Shown one piece after another: positions 1 to 8,620 of a stretch of 64,000 nucleotides of DNA (position 1 is its first letter; the number at the start of each line of letters is the position of its first letter). The stretch is from JADFAK01 sp047615865 (GTDB lineage: Bacteria > Bacteroidota > Bacteroidia > Flavobacteriales_D > Sanyastnellaceae). The notes under the pieces are model-generated. The model was not told where the DNA came from. It searched no databases and was given only the letters and a program-made list of their open reading frames with translations. The stretch is taken from positions 1 to 64,000 of the forward strand of contig JBLHIB010000002.1 in the NCBI GenBank assembly GCA_047615865.1, written 5' to 3'. Made by a program: the position numbers and the translations under genes.

Positions 1-1648
1 CAAAAACGGGTGAACCAACTTCAATTCCCTGAGCTGTAGTTCCTGTTACTGTCAGACCTATAGGCTCTGTCACATAAATGCTTTGCCCCATTTCTCCTGT
101 GGACCACAGGTAAGAATCGTAGCCATCAGGAGCAGTCACAAGCAGTGAATCACCTTGGCAGATATATGGCACGTTTGAATCTAAGCTAAGCGACAAACTC
201 GATCCTTCGATGATGGATATACATTTATTTACCGACAAGTTGTAAAAATGATCTACATGACCTGAAAGCCACGTAACAGTGAGCGAGTCAACTACTTCTG
301 CAGTGCCCAATCCAAAGATCTCGCAAGACGAGTTTTGACTTAGATATCCTTCTCCACAGTATGTATAACGAATTTGCGATAAGTCGCCAGTTTGACACAC
401 AGCCTTAGTTCCTATGCCATCGCGGTTGGAAACCACACCCTCGAATTTAACTTTGAGGTAGTTATTGGGTCCGGGTTCGCTACTGAATAGGGCAGAAACA
501 TCTGGAAAATCATTCAAGACAAATATATCAAACATGCCATCGTTGTTCCAATCACCAAGAGCCGATGAATGACTGCTTTGCTCATCGTTGTCAAAACCCA
601 TGGAAACATCGTAGTGAAACGTCCCATCTTGGTCATTTATAAAGAACTTATTTTGCCCATTTTCGCTCCAAAAAGGCGAGCAATTGACATGTAGATCCTG
701 CCAGCCATCGTTGTCATAATCTATCCATTGCGCGGCCCACCCCATGTCGTATGTAGCAACACCTGCGGCATCGGCGACTTCGGCAAAAGTGCCATTATCT
801 TGTTGTTGGTGCAACAGGTGACCTGTAGGATTGTTGGTTACATAGATGTCCATGTCACCGTCATTATCATAGTCACCAACGGTATTGCTCATCGAAAAAA
901 TAATCATTTCAACCCCAGTTTCTTGACTTACATCTTCGAAGGTCCCTCCAACATTTTTATACAAATGATTTTCAGAAAGCAGACGGTCGTTTATGACAAA
1001 AACATCTTGCCAACCATCGTCGTTGTAATCTAGCCAAACTGCTTGAAAAGAAAAATTGGCAAAATCGCTTACTCCAACGGACTCAGCGACTTCCGTAAAA
1101 GTTCCGTCGGCGTTGTTTCTGTATAACTGGTTTGGGTAAGGGTCGAAATAATCGTAATTACAAATATAGAGATCAAGCCAGCCGTCGTTGTTGTAATCGC
1201 CCCAGGAGTGCCCAAAGGTCGAGTGGTTGTTCGCTTCGATACCTGAAGATTGAGTTAGTTGAGTAAATATCCAATCGTCATTGCGAAAAAGGCGCGTCGG
1301 CATTTCATGAGATGTTGCGGTTAAGTCTTTATCACCATCATTATCAAAGTCTACCCAAGTAATTTGGCTCAGTTCATATGAATTGCTAAAAAAGGGGTCT
1401 ATACTTTCGAAACCATCTCCTGTATTGCGAAAAAACAGTGGGTCTGACCCGTTTTGGCAGATGGTTAAGTCGTCCAAACCATCCCCATCGAAGTCAATGA
1501 AACTGCATCCACCGGATGATTCACCACCATTGTATGTGATCAGGATATCCAACTCTGGCAGGATATCATTATAGGATTGTCCGTTGCTCGCATAAATGCA
1601 CAGCATCAAATTGAGTCCTACAACAATTAATTTGTAGAAATTAAACAT
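1..1648 (-). CDS. FG-GAP/VCBS repeat protein with ASPIC/UnbV domain, 3' end outside window
   Basis: The frame is open from an ATG at 1648 to the window edge, giving about 549 residues without a stop. An N-terminal signal peptide ends near residue 23 (...YASNGQ). Repeated calcium-type FG-GAP loops follow (DFDGDGLDD, DFDNDGDKD, DYNNDGWLD, DYDNDGDMD), then an ASPIC/UnbV domain around residues 390-470 (NYLKVKFEG, YTYCGEGYLSQNS, WLSGHVD), then the start of an Ig-like region. Residue by residue it parallels the next gene upstream (1752-4331), so the two are tandem paralogues. By family it is an exported beta-propeller protein of unknown ligand. That paralogue ends in a T9SS type A sorting domain; the same ending is inferred here but lies outside the window. 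A promoter-like TACTTTTG lies 79 bases before the ATG. Confidence 0.88.
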   Translation of the reverse strand, partial: MFNFYKLIVVGLNLMLCIYASNGQSYNDILPELDILITYNGGESSGGCSFIDFDGDGLDDLTICQNGSDPLFFRNTGDGFESIDPFFSNSYELSQITWVDFDNDGDKDLTATSHEMPTRLFRNDDWIFTQLTQSSGIEANNHSTFGHSWGDYNNDGWLDLYICNYDYFDPYPNQLYRNNADGTFTEVAESVGVSDFANFSFQAVWLDYNDDGWQDVFVINDRLLSENHLYKNVGGTFEDVSQETGVEMIIFSMSNTVGDYDNDGDMDIYVTNNPTGHLLHQQQDNGTFAEVADAAGVATYDMGWAAQWIDYDNDGWQDLHVNCSPFWSENGQNKFFINDQDGTFHYDVSMGFDNDEQSSHSSALGDWNNDGMFDIFVLNDFPDVSALFSSEPGPNNYLKVKFEGVVSNRDGIGTKAVCQTGDLSQIRYTYCGEGYLSQNSSCEIFGLGTAEVVDSLTVTWLSGHVDHFYNLSVNKCISIIEGSSLSLSLDSNVPYICQGDSLLVTAPDGYDSYLWSTGEMGQSIYVTEPIGLTVTGTTAQGIEVGSPVF

Positions 1649-1699
1649 AAAGCCATCTAAATAGTTAGTCATTATCAAGACGAAGAAAATCTTTAAAGG

Positions 1700-1730
1700 T
1701 TGTCTGAAAAAAGGACCTTTTTTCAGACAA
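1700..1730 (-). terminator. Hairpin between the two FG-GAP paralogues
   Basis: A perfect 13-bp inverted repeat (TTGTCTGAAAAAA and its complement, 1700-1712 and 1718-1730) with a 5-base loop sits 21 bases past the stop of the upstream paralogue. Each arm contains a run of six A or T, so it could act as a terminator. No long T-run follows the second arm, and the promoter-like element of the downstream gene overlaps one arm. Confidence 0.5.
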
Positions 1731-1735
1731 AAGTA
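1728..1735 (-). promoter_or_regulatory. Bacteroidota -7 element (TACTTTTG)
   Basis: Matches TAnnTTTG on the minus strand, 79 bases upstream of the ATG at 1648. No clear -33 TTG is present at the usual spacing, so this is a candidate only. It would let the second paralogue be transcribed on its own. Confidence 0.4.
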
Positions 1736-1751
1736 TGATCGTCTTTATTTT

Positions 1752-4331
1752 CTATTCAGAAAGAACAGAAACACTAGATCTAGAGTAGGATCCATCATCA
1801 TATCGAATTTCAAAAACATAATTTCCAGAAGCCAAATGAACCGTCGATATATATCTGAATACGTTGCCAAGATTTTCCTCGAAGATTGTGATTCCCAAAT
1901 TGGAATAGATCTTTAATTCAGACATTGGAGAATTCGAATCGATTTGAACTTTCCCATCAATTTTTGGATTCGGATAAATCTTGAAGAAAGTCTTGTTTGC
2001 TTCATCAATGCCTACGTTAACAATGGAGAATTCGACAGACACCTCACAGTCATTTTCATCAACGACAAGAGCTGAATACTCTCCTTGATCAAGCTCGTCT
2101 GTATTCAATCCATTATCATCATTGCTCCAACTTATATCGTAAGGTTCTGTTCCCCCAGAAATATCTAGCTGTGCGCTTCCCAAATCAAAACCATCGGCGT
2201 CGAAAACGATAATTTCGACAACAAGTTCATCCGGTTCATCTATTGCAATCAATTCTTGCGCTGAACAAGCCATTGAATCAGAAACAGACACCAAATACTC
2301 CCCTACTCCAAGTTCAGATGGATCTATTCCATTCCAATCTATTTCGATCTGGCCAGTGCCTCCACTTGGCTCTAAAGCGATTGAGCCATCTTCCACACCG
2401 AAGCAGGAAACATGCATAACATTAAAGTTAAGCAAGAGCTCTTCAGGCTCAAACAATTCGATAAGTCCTTCGAACAAGCAGCCCAGCGAATCGGTTAAAA
2501 GAAAACTGTATTGACCAGCAGGTAAGCTGTCCAAGGAGCTTCCTTCCGAGCCATTAAGCCAAATCAGCCCTTCTGCTTCTTGAAGGGTTATGTCGAGCTC
2601 AATTTCACCGTCCATACCAGCGTAGCAAGTTGGCCCGATGCCATTCCAAATAATCTGCAATGGGGCAACTATGTTTGTTTCAAATTGTTCTGAGACTACC
2701 ACAAGTCCAAATTCATTGGTTGCTGTGACTGTCAACATTTCAGCAATGTGCGAAAGTGTGATTTGTGAAGTATCTCCGGTAGACCATAAATAAGAGCTAT
2801 ATCCGCTAGGTGCCGCAATGGAAAGTGTATCGCCCGGGCAGAAATAGGGTGAATTGGAAGCAGCTAGATCAATGCTCATACTACTTCCTTCAATGAAGGT
2901 GCGTTTTTGATTGACATCGATGTTGTAGAAAATATCAACGTGTCCAGACAACCAAGTAATTTCTAGTGAGTCAACAATATCGGCCTCTCCAATTCCAAAA
3001 ATTTCAACTGTTGAATTCTGACTCATATAGCCTTCACCGCAGTATGTATAACGCATCTGAGTCAGGTCATTTGCGAAGCACAAAATCTTGCTACCCACAC
3101 CATCTCTATTACTCACGACACCTTCGAGTCCGACCTTCAGGTAGTTGTTTGTTCCGGGGCTGCTCAACCACAAGGACGATGTATCTGGGAATTCATTAAC
3201 AACAGCAATATCGAAGGTTCCATCGTTATTCACATCACCCACAGCGCTGGAATGGCTCCAAGCAAGATCATTGTCAAAACCCATTGACAAGTCAAAAATG
3301 AAAGTACCATCTTGGTTGTTCCGGTAAAATTTATTCTGACCTTGTTCAAGCCAAAACGGGGAGCAATTGACATGAAGGTCCTGCCATCCATCGAGATCAT
3401 AATCAATCCATTGCGCTGCCCATCCCATGTCATAAGTAGCAACTCCTGCAGCATCTGCAACTTCAAGAAAAGTACCATCATCCTGCTGTTGGTGTAGCAA
3501 ATGACCGGAAGGATTGTTTGAGACGAAGATGTCGAAATCACCGTCATTATCATAGTCTCCAACGGTGTTGCTCATGGAGAAAATAAACGCCTCAACATTG
3601 GCCTCCAAAGTAACATCGGTAAAAGTTCCTCCGTCATTGCGGTAGAGATGGTTTGAAGAAGGTATACGGTCGTTGATGACAAATAGGTCTTGCCATCCGT
3701 CTTGGTTATAGTCTAGCCATACACCTTGAAAGGAGTGATTTGCAAAATCACTGATCCCTATTTGGGACGCTACCTCTTCAAAAGTCCCGTCTCCGAGGTT
3801 ATGATAGCACTGGTTGGGTATAGATTCAAAATAGTGGTAATGGCAGATATACAAATCGAGCAATCCGTCGCGATCATAATCGCCCCAGCTATGACCGAAT
3901 GTCAAGTGATTCGTTGATGCAATTCCTGAAGTCGCGGTAATTTCATTGAGGTCGCCTCCGTCATTTCTGAACAACCGTGTTGGTTGAAGATAAGTGGTGA
4001 CAGACAGGTCTTTATCGCCATCGTTGTCAAAATCCACCCAGTTCATTTGTTTGAGCTCATCGTCATTTGAGAAAAACGGTTCAACCTCGACTAAAACGCC
4101 ACTGACATTTTGAAAAAATTTGGGATCACTTCCGTTTTGACAAACAGACATATCATCTAAGCCATCACCATTCCAGTCTACCAAACTCACTCCGCCGCCA
4201 TACTCACCAATTGCGAAGCTCACATTTATGTTCCAATCTGGAAGCACATCTTGATACGTTTGAGCACTGCAAGCAGTATAACACAAAAGCAAAACGGCAA
4301 GAAAAGATTGGGACTTGAGATGACTTCGCAT
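1752..4331 (-). CDS. FG-GAP/ASPIC-UnbV protein with SprB repeats and T9SS type A sorting domain
   Basis: Exported protein of 859 residues. The ATG at 4331 is preferred because it begins a clean signal peptide (MRSHLKSQ...TACSAQ); another in-frame ATG at 4370 would add 13 residues. Domains in order: FG-GAP/VCBS propeller about 25-390 with many DxDxDG loops (DWNGDGLDD, DYDRDGLLD, DYNQDGWQD); ASPIC/UnbV about 395-480; an Ig-like stretch to about 570; three SprB-type repeats about 575-780 (CxGxxDG...GGT...W...GxYxxxVxDxxxC); and a type A sorting domain over the last 80 residues, beginning IYPNP. The tandem neighbour 1-1648 shares the first two regions. By family it is a cell-surface or released beta-propeller protein secreted through T9SS; its substrate is unknown. 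Confidence 0.9.
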   Translation of the reverse strand: MRSHLKSQSFLAVLLLCYTACSAQTYQDVLPDWNINVSFAIGEYGGGVSLVDWNGDGLDDMSVCQNGSDPKFFQNVSGVLVEVEPFFSNDDELKQMNWVDFDNDGDKDLSVTTYLQPTRLFRNDGGDLNEITATSGIASTNHLTFGHSWGDYDRDGLLDLYICHYHYFESIPNQCYHNLGDGTFEEVASQIGISDFANHSFQGVWLDYNQDGWQDLFVINDRIPSSNHLYRNDGGTFTDVTLEANVEAFIFSMSNTVGDYDNDGDFDIFVSNNPSGHLLHQQQDDGTFLEVADAAGVATYDMGWAAQWIDYDLDGWQDLHVNCSPFWLEQGQNKFYRNNQDGTFIFDLSMGFDNDLAWSHSSAVGDVNNDGTFDIAVVNEFPDTSSLWLSSPGTNNYLKVGLEGVVSNRDGVGSKILCFANDLTQMRYTYCGEGYMSQNSTVEIFGIGEADIVDSLEITWLSGHVDIFYNIDVNQKRTFIEGSSMSIDLAASNSPYFCPGDTLSIAAPSGYSSYLWSTGDTSQITLSHIAEMLTVTATNEFGLVVVSEQFETNIVAPLQIIWNGIGPTCYAGMDGEIELDITLQEAEGLIWLNGSEGSSLDSLPAGQYSFLLTDSLGCLFEGLIELFEPEELLLNFNVMHVSCFGVEDGSIALEPSGGTGQIEIDWNGIDPSELGVGEYLVSVSDSMACSAQELIAIDEPDELVVEIIVFDADGFDLGSAQLDISGGTEPYDISWSNDDNGLNTDELDQGEYSALVVDENDCEVSVEFSIVNVGIDEANKTFFKIYPNPKIDGKVQIDSNSPMSELKIYSNLGITIFEENLGNVFRYISTVHLASGNYVFEIRYDDGSYSRSSVSVLSE

Positions 4332-4518
4332 AATCGTGAAATAGCTTAGCAATGAAATAGACGAAATCATTCGTCTAACAGTTGCACAATTTACAACCCA
4401 AAATGATACAAATTATTGAAAACAGAAAAAGTGAGAACATCTTTGATTCTCCTCATTGAATTTGGTTATCCTATTGTTGCCGCGATCTTTGTGAATTCGA
4501 TTAAATCGGCAGGAATGC

Positions 4519-7500
4519 CTACAACTTAATGCCGACCAAGATTACGTCATCAACCTGCGGAAGATGGCCTTTCCACTCATGAAATTTTTGCTTCACGATT
4601 CTGCTTTGCTGCGCCATATCTAGATCAACCAATTCATCCAGCATGGTCATCATTCTCTTCATCTTGAGCTTTTTTCCTAGCTCGCCGCCGAATTGATCGG
4701 CATAGCCGTCTGAGAATTGATAGACAACATCACCTTTAGCGAGTTGTATTTCATGCAAGGTGAATACTTTTGAATTTGATTCTTGGTTTCCACCAACAGC
4801 AAATCTATCACCTTTGATCTCTACTCGTTCACCGCTTTTATAGATTACTATTGGACGCTTGGCGCTGGCCCCTCTCATCATATAGGTATCCGTATCAAAT
4901 TCCACTACAGAAATATCCATGCCATCTTGGACACCAAATTCACTTCCTTTTTTGTTGAGTAGCGAACCCAATTCTTGATCTAGCATCCCGAGGACTTGAT
5001 CGGGACTATTGACCATTTCATTCCTTGCAACCTCCTTCAATAATACATTTCCAATAAGCGACATAAAAGCTCCAGGAACACCGTGACCAGTACAATCCGC
5101 ACAGGCAACAATGATTTTGTTTTCATAATTTTGAACCCAGTAAAAATCGCCACTTACAATATCACGAGGTTTGAAGAATACAAATGAATCAGTAAAAATA
5201 TGCTCCAAAGAATCCGGAGCTGGAAGCATGGCTTTTTGGATGTTCTTTGCATAAATAATTGAGTCGGTAATATCCTTATTCTTAATCTCAAGTAGTTCCT
5301 TTTGTTCAACAACTTCTCGCGTCCTTTGATTGAGTTCATGCTGAAGATACTCTTGATTCTCTCGCATGATTCTTTCTCGTCGGCGAACGACCATTCGAAT
5401 CAGCATAAACACACTGATTGCGACGCCCACATAGAACCACCATTTTTCCCAAAATGGATAGTCTACAGAAACCTTTATTGAACGGATATCTCTTCCTCCA
5501 TAACCATCTGCATTGAATGATGTTACGTTGAACAAATAGTCTCCTGGATCAAGTCGGTTATAGGATGCGAAATTCTGTTCTTTTAGTTCAGACCAGCCAA
5601 GATCGTGCCCTTCAAGAATATACTTATAAGCAACATTCTCTGGTTTTTTGAAGCTAATCCCTACAAAGTCGAATCGAATTTTATACGAACCATAAGGGAG
5701 TTCGATGTGATCAATAATTCCATGAAGCGAGTCAGAAACGTTAACATGCGTGAGGTTCAATGCGGGCTCTATAACATTGGGAACATCTTTTTCAAGATTG
5801 TAGCGCAACAAACCAGAATTGGTTCCGAACCAAAGCAAGCCCTCGGCATCTCGGCAAACAGCGTTTGCTGAAAAATCAAGTTTGGATGAACTACTCGGGT
5901 AGAATGCTTCGACTTTAGAATTATCCACGTCAATTCGCGACATTCCTCCTCTGTGCCCTACCCAAAGTCTATTCTGAGCATCGCATATGATTGAATAGCA
6001 ATAGTCAGAATGCAGACCATCGTTTTTCCTAAAGATTGTCGTGTCTGATCCCGTAATTTTAAAAACACCAGTTCCGTTTGTACCTACCCACACTTCACCG
6101 TTTCGGTCTTGGGCGAAGCAAGTTGCATCAACTAAATTCTCCTTAAGCGGAGGTTGTGCTGTCTGAATAAACTCGTCGATGTAGGTAATCTCACTGCTGT
6201 GTGTTGCTATCCATACGCGACCTTCCAAGTCCTTGAACATTGCTTTAACAACATTGTGAGGCAGTCCGGCCCGCATGGTGATATGCGATTTTATTTCAAA
6301 GTCTTTGATCTGGTAAATTCCAAAATCTGTAGCGGCCCATAATATGGAACCGGACACAAGCAGATGATTCACCTTATTGCTCAATTTATCATCAGGAAGG
6401 GCAAATTTATCAAATTTCTCAGAGTTGGCTAACTTATAGTATAGCCCCATACCTTTGGAAGCAGCCCATACTGTTCCATGGGCATCCTTTGTGACAGATG
6501 CGAAGATCGTATCTGCTAGGCCTTCTTCGACCCCATACTCGCTGACGAGTTCTTCTGGGTTTCTAGTTGTCACAGTCAAGCCACCTGAGTGACCCATCCA
6601 AATAAGGTCCTCATCAACAAAAACAGATTGTACATTGTTTTGGTTGTCTTCTGCAAATTGATAGAAGGCAAAATAGTCGTCAACAAGCTTTACTAGTCCA
6701 TTTCCGTTGGTTCCAATCCATAAATTTCCTTCACGATCGACAAAGGTTCTTTTGATGCTCTTAGCACCAAGCATATTGCCAATTCCGTAATCAATGGCCT
6801 TGGTTACAATTCCACCTTTATAGTTGAGCTGAAAGAGACCTGATGTATTGGTTGAAACCCAAATATTTCCTTGTGGTCCCATATCAATATCATTGATCGA
6901 CCAACGAGACTCTTGAAAATCTGGTATATCAAGAGATCGAAAAATTAGTTCGTTGCCAGTTTTTACTTGGTAAATGCCTGAATCATCTGTCCCAATGATC
7001 AACTCGTAATCTGAAAACAAAGTGATTGAGTTAACCTTCGTTTCTCTAATGTCCGTATACTCTACTTCGCACTTGCCTTGAGGAGTGATTTTGCAGGTGA
7101 CCAAGCCCATGTCAGTTCCAAGGAAAATATTATCTAAGTCTTCAACATATGCGCTATAGAGCATGAACTCTTCAATTCCTTCTGAAAATTGCTCAACAGA
7201 TAAATCGGCATTGATTTTCACGAGGCCATCGGTCTGGGTAATCACCCATATATCACCGTTATCACTTTCGCACAATGCATTTATTCTTGATGAGGTATAT
7301 TGGGACAAATCAAGCGCGATGAAATCATTGCCATCGTATTTGGTTACTCCGCCGAGTTCATGTCCAAACCACAAATTTCCTTTTGAATCTTTGAAACTGC
7401 ATCGAATGAAATTTTCGGCTAGGCCATCTTCAGTATAATAGACTGAAAATCGGAAACCATCAAATTGATAAAGACCTTCGTCAGTACCTACGAGCAAGTA

Positions 7501-7653
7501 ACCATTAAAATCCTGATTAATGGAATACGTAAATCGTGTATTGATTCCGTCGGCTTCAGCAAAATGTTTGAATTTAAACGTTTGAGCGCCAGCTCCAACA
7601 GTTAAAAAGATCCAAAAGATGAATATCGATATGCAGCGCAGTTGATTCCTCAT
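4519..7653 (-). CDS. Reg_prop/Y_Y_Y transmembrane sensor with SpoIIE (PP2C) phosphatase domain
   Basis: Sensor of 1044 residues. Signal peptide or anchor 1-23. A two-component-regulator propeller (Reg_prop) fills about 25-640, with recurring motifs such as LWFG, IWVST and VWVGTNGTG. A Y_Y_Y domain covers about 645-735, a single membrane helix about 738-757, a coiled coil about 765-815, and a SpoIIE-type PP2C serine/threonine phosphatase about 825-1044. Metal-site motifs are intact: RDIVSGDF, ADCTGHGVPGAF, QDGMD, SDGYADQFGG and QVDDV. Family knowledge: the propeller and Y_Y_Y part usually sits in front of histidine kinases; here it feeds a phosphatase that would act on a cytoplasmic phosphoprotein, often an anti-sigma antagonist. 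Its ATG shares one base with the stop of the preceding gene (TAATG), so translation is probably coupled. Last gene of the adhesin operon. No anti-sigma partner is adjacent. Confidence 0.9.
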   Translation of the reverse strand: MRNQLRCISIFIFWIFLTVGAGAQTFKFKHFAEADGINTRFTYSINQDFNGYLLVGTDEGLYQFDGFRFSVYYTEDGLAENFIRCSFKDSKGNLWFGHELGGVTKYDGNDFIALDLSQYTSSRINALCESDNGDIWVITQTDGLVKINADLSVEQFSEGIEEFMLYSAYVEDLDNIFLGTDMGLVTCKITPQGKCEVEYTDIRETKVNSITLFSDYELIIGTDDSGIYQVKTGNELIFRSLDIPDFQESRWSINDIDMGPQGNIWVSTNTSGLFQLNYKGGIVTKAIDYGIGNMLGAKSIKRTFVDREGNLWIGTNGNGLVKLVDDYFAFYQFAEDNQNNVQSVFVDEDLIWMGHSGGLTVTTRNPEELVSEYGVEEGLADTIFASVTKDAHGTVWAASKGMGLYYKLANSEKFDKFALPDDKLSNKVNHLLVSGSILWAATDFGIYQIKDFEIKSHITMRAGLPHNVVKAMFKDLEGRVWIATHSSEITYIDEFIQTAQPPLKENLVDATCFAQDRNGEVWVGTNGTGVFKITGSDTTIFRKNDGLHSDYCYSIICDAQNRLWVGHRGGMSRIDVDNSKVEAFYPSSSSKLDFSANAVCRDAEGLLWFGTNSGLLRYNLEKDVPNVIEPALNLTHVNVSDSLHGIIDHIELPYGSYKIRFDFVGISFKKPENVAYKYILEGHDLGWSELKEQNFASYNRLDPGDYLFNVTSFNADGYGGRDIRSIKVSVDYPFWEKWWFYVGVAISVFMLIRMVVRRRERIMRENQEYLQHELNQRTREVVEQKELLEIKNKDITDSIIYAKNIQKAMLPAPDSLEHIFTDSFVFFKPRDIVSGDFYWVQNYENKIIVACADCTGHGVPGAFMSLIGNVLLKEVARNEMVNSPDQVLGMLDQELGSLLNKKGSEFGVQDGMDISVVEFDTDTYMMRGASAKRPIVIYKSGERVEIKGDRFAVGGNQESNSKVFTLHEIQLAKGDVVYQFSDGYADQFGGELGKKLKMKRMMTMLDELVDLDMAQQSRIVKQKFHEWKGHLPQVDDVILVGIKL

Positions 7654-8618
7654 TATCGCCTAATTGGTTTAGCGACTGCTTTACCCTCGTATTTTGGAAT
7701 TCCGCCAATAGGAACCGTATAGAAGGGCAGTAGCTCTCCATATTGGTTGGTCACAAAGAAGACCACATTGTTGTTATTGATATTTTGAGAGTCGTTTTTA
7801 GTGAACTGGATATCTAGTGATTTCCCTCGTTCCTGACCTTTAATCTTATAGGTACTCTGCGACCAGTTGCTATCATCAGAAAGAGTCAATGTCTCGCCCA
7901 AAGTGGCAACCGAATAAATCTTAATGTATCCATCATTGTCCCAATCGAAGTTGAACTGTTTTACAGAAATCACCGCATCATCGATGTACGGATAGATATG
8001 GGAAGTCTGCCAAGCATCTTGATGCAAGCGAAAAGTATACTCGAAGGTAAATGCGTTTCCACCTTCTACCTCAACATTTCTATCCGGCTCCGTGGACATG
8101 TAATATTTGTATAGGTTTCCATCATTTCCTTTGATTCCCTCACAAATCACTTTGAAGACATTACCACCATACTTCTGGGTAAACTCACCCTCACTAGGAT
8201 TGAATGGACCAAAAGAATACCAATCTGCATCATATTGTAATTTTCCACCAAACACTTTTGTATCGAGAAGATTTCCACTTTTAAATTCTCCTTCTGGATC
8301 AGTAGATCTTGCATCATCATTCGTTATGCAGCCTTTGCCTCCGTATACTGAAAATCTTGAGAGCGTGTTGAAGTCATCGTTGACCTCATCAATCTCACCT
8401 CCGCATCCTGGATCATATACACGAATGTAGAATGGCTTTTTAAAATCATCAGGAAGGGTAAAAAAGAACACCTGACAGAAATCATCGTCACCCCACGAGC
8501 GGTCGGCATCTTTTCCGAATGTCACCAAGTAAGGAATATTTTCCTCTTCGGCAGGCACTGGTTGAGCCCATGACACCAGAGACGAAATTGCAAAAAGTGT
8601 AAGCAGTAGATATTTCAT
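7653..8618 (-). CDS. Secreted protein of unknown function in the adhesin operon
   Basis: Protein of 321 residues from the ATG at 8618; a GTG two codons earlier (8624) would instead overlap the upstream stop by four bases. The signal peptide is clear (MKYLLLTLFAISSLVSWAQ). The mature part is beta-rich with conserved-looking blocks (VTFGKDADRSWGDDDF, FYIRVYDPGCGGEIDE, RFSVYGG) and ends KPIRR, with no T9SS sorting domain. Only two mature cysteine-bearing stretches are evident, GCGG and KGCITN. I do not recognise a named domain. It sits between an OmpA-like protein and the SpoIIE sensor, with about 2 bases on one side and a one-base overlap on the other. A periplasmic or outer-membrane role linking the two is a guess from context. 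Confidence 0.85.
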   Translation of the reverse strand: MKYLLLTLFAISSLVSWAQPVPAEEENIPYLVTFGKDADRSWGDDDFCQVFFFTLPDDFKKPFYIRVYDPGCGGEIDEVNDDFNTLSRFSVYGGKGCITNDDARSTDPEGEFKSGNLLDTKVFGGKLQYDADWYSFGPFNPSEGEFTQKYGGNVFKVICEGIKGNDGNLYKYYMSTEPDRNVEVEGGNAFTFEYTFRLHQDAWQTSHIYPYIDDAVISVKQFNFDWDNDGYIKIYSVATLGETLTLSDDSNWSQSTYKIKGQERGKSLDIQFTKNDSQNINNNNVVFFVTNQYGELLPFYTVPIGGIPKYEGKAVAKPIRR

Positions 8619-8620
8619 TT

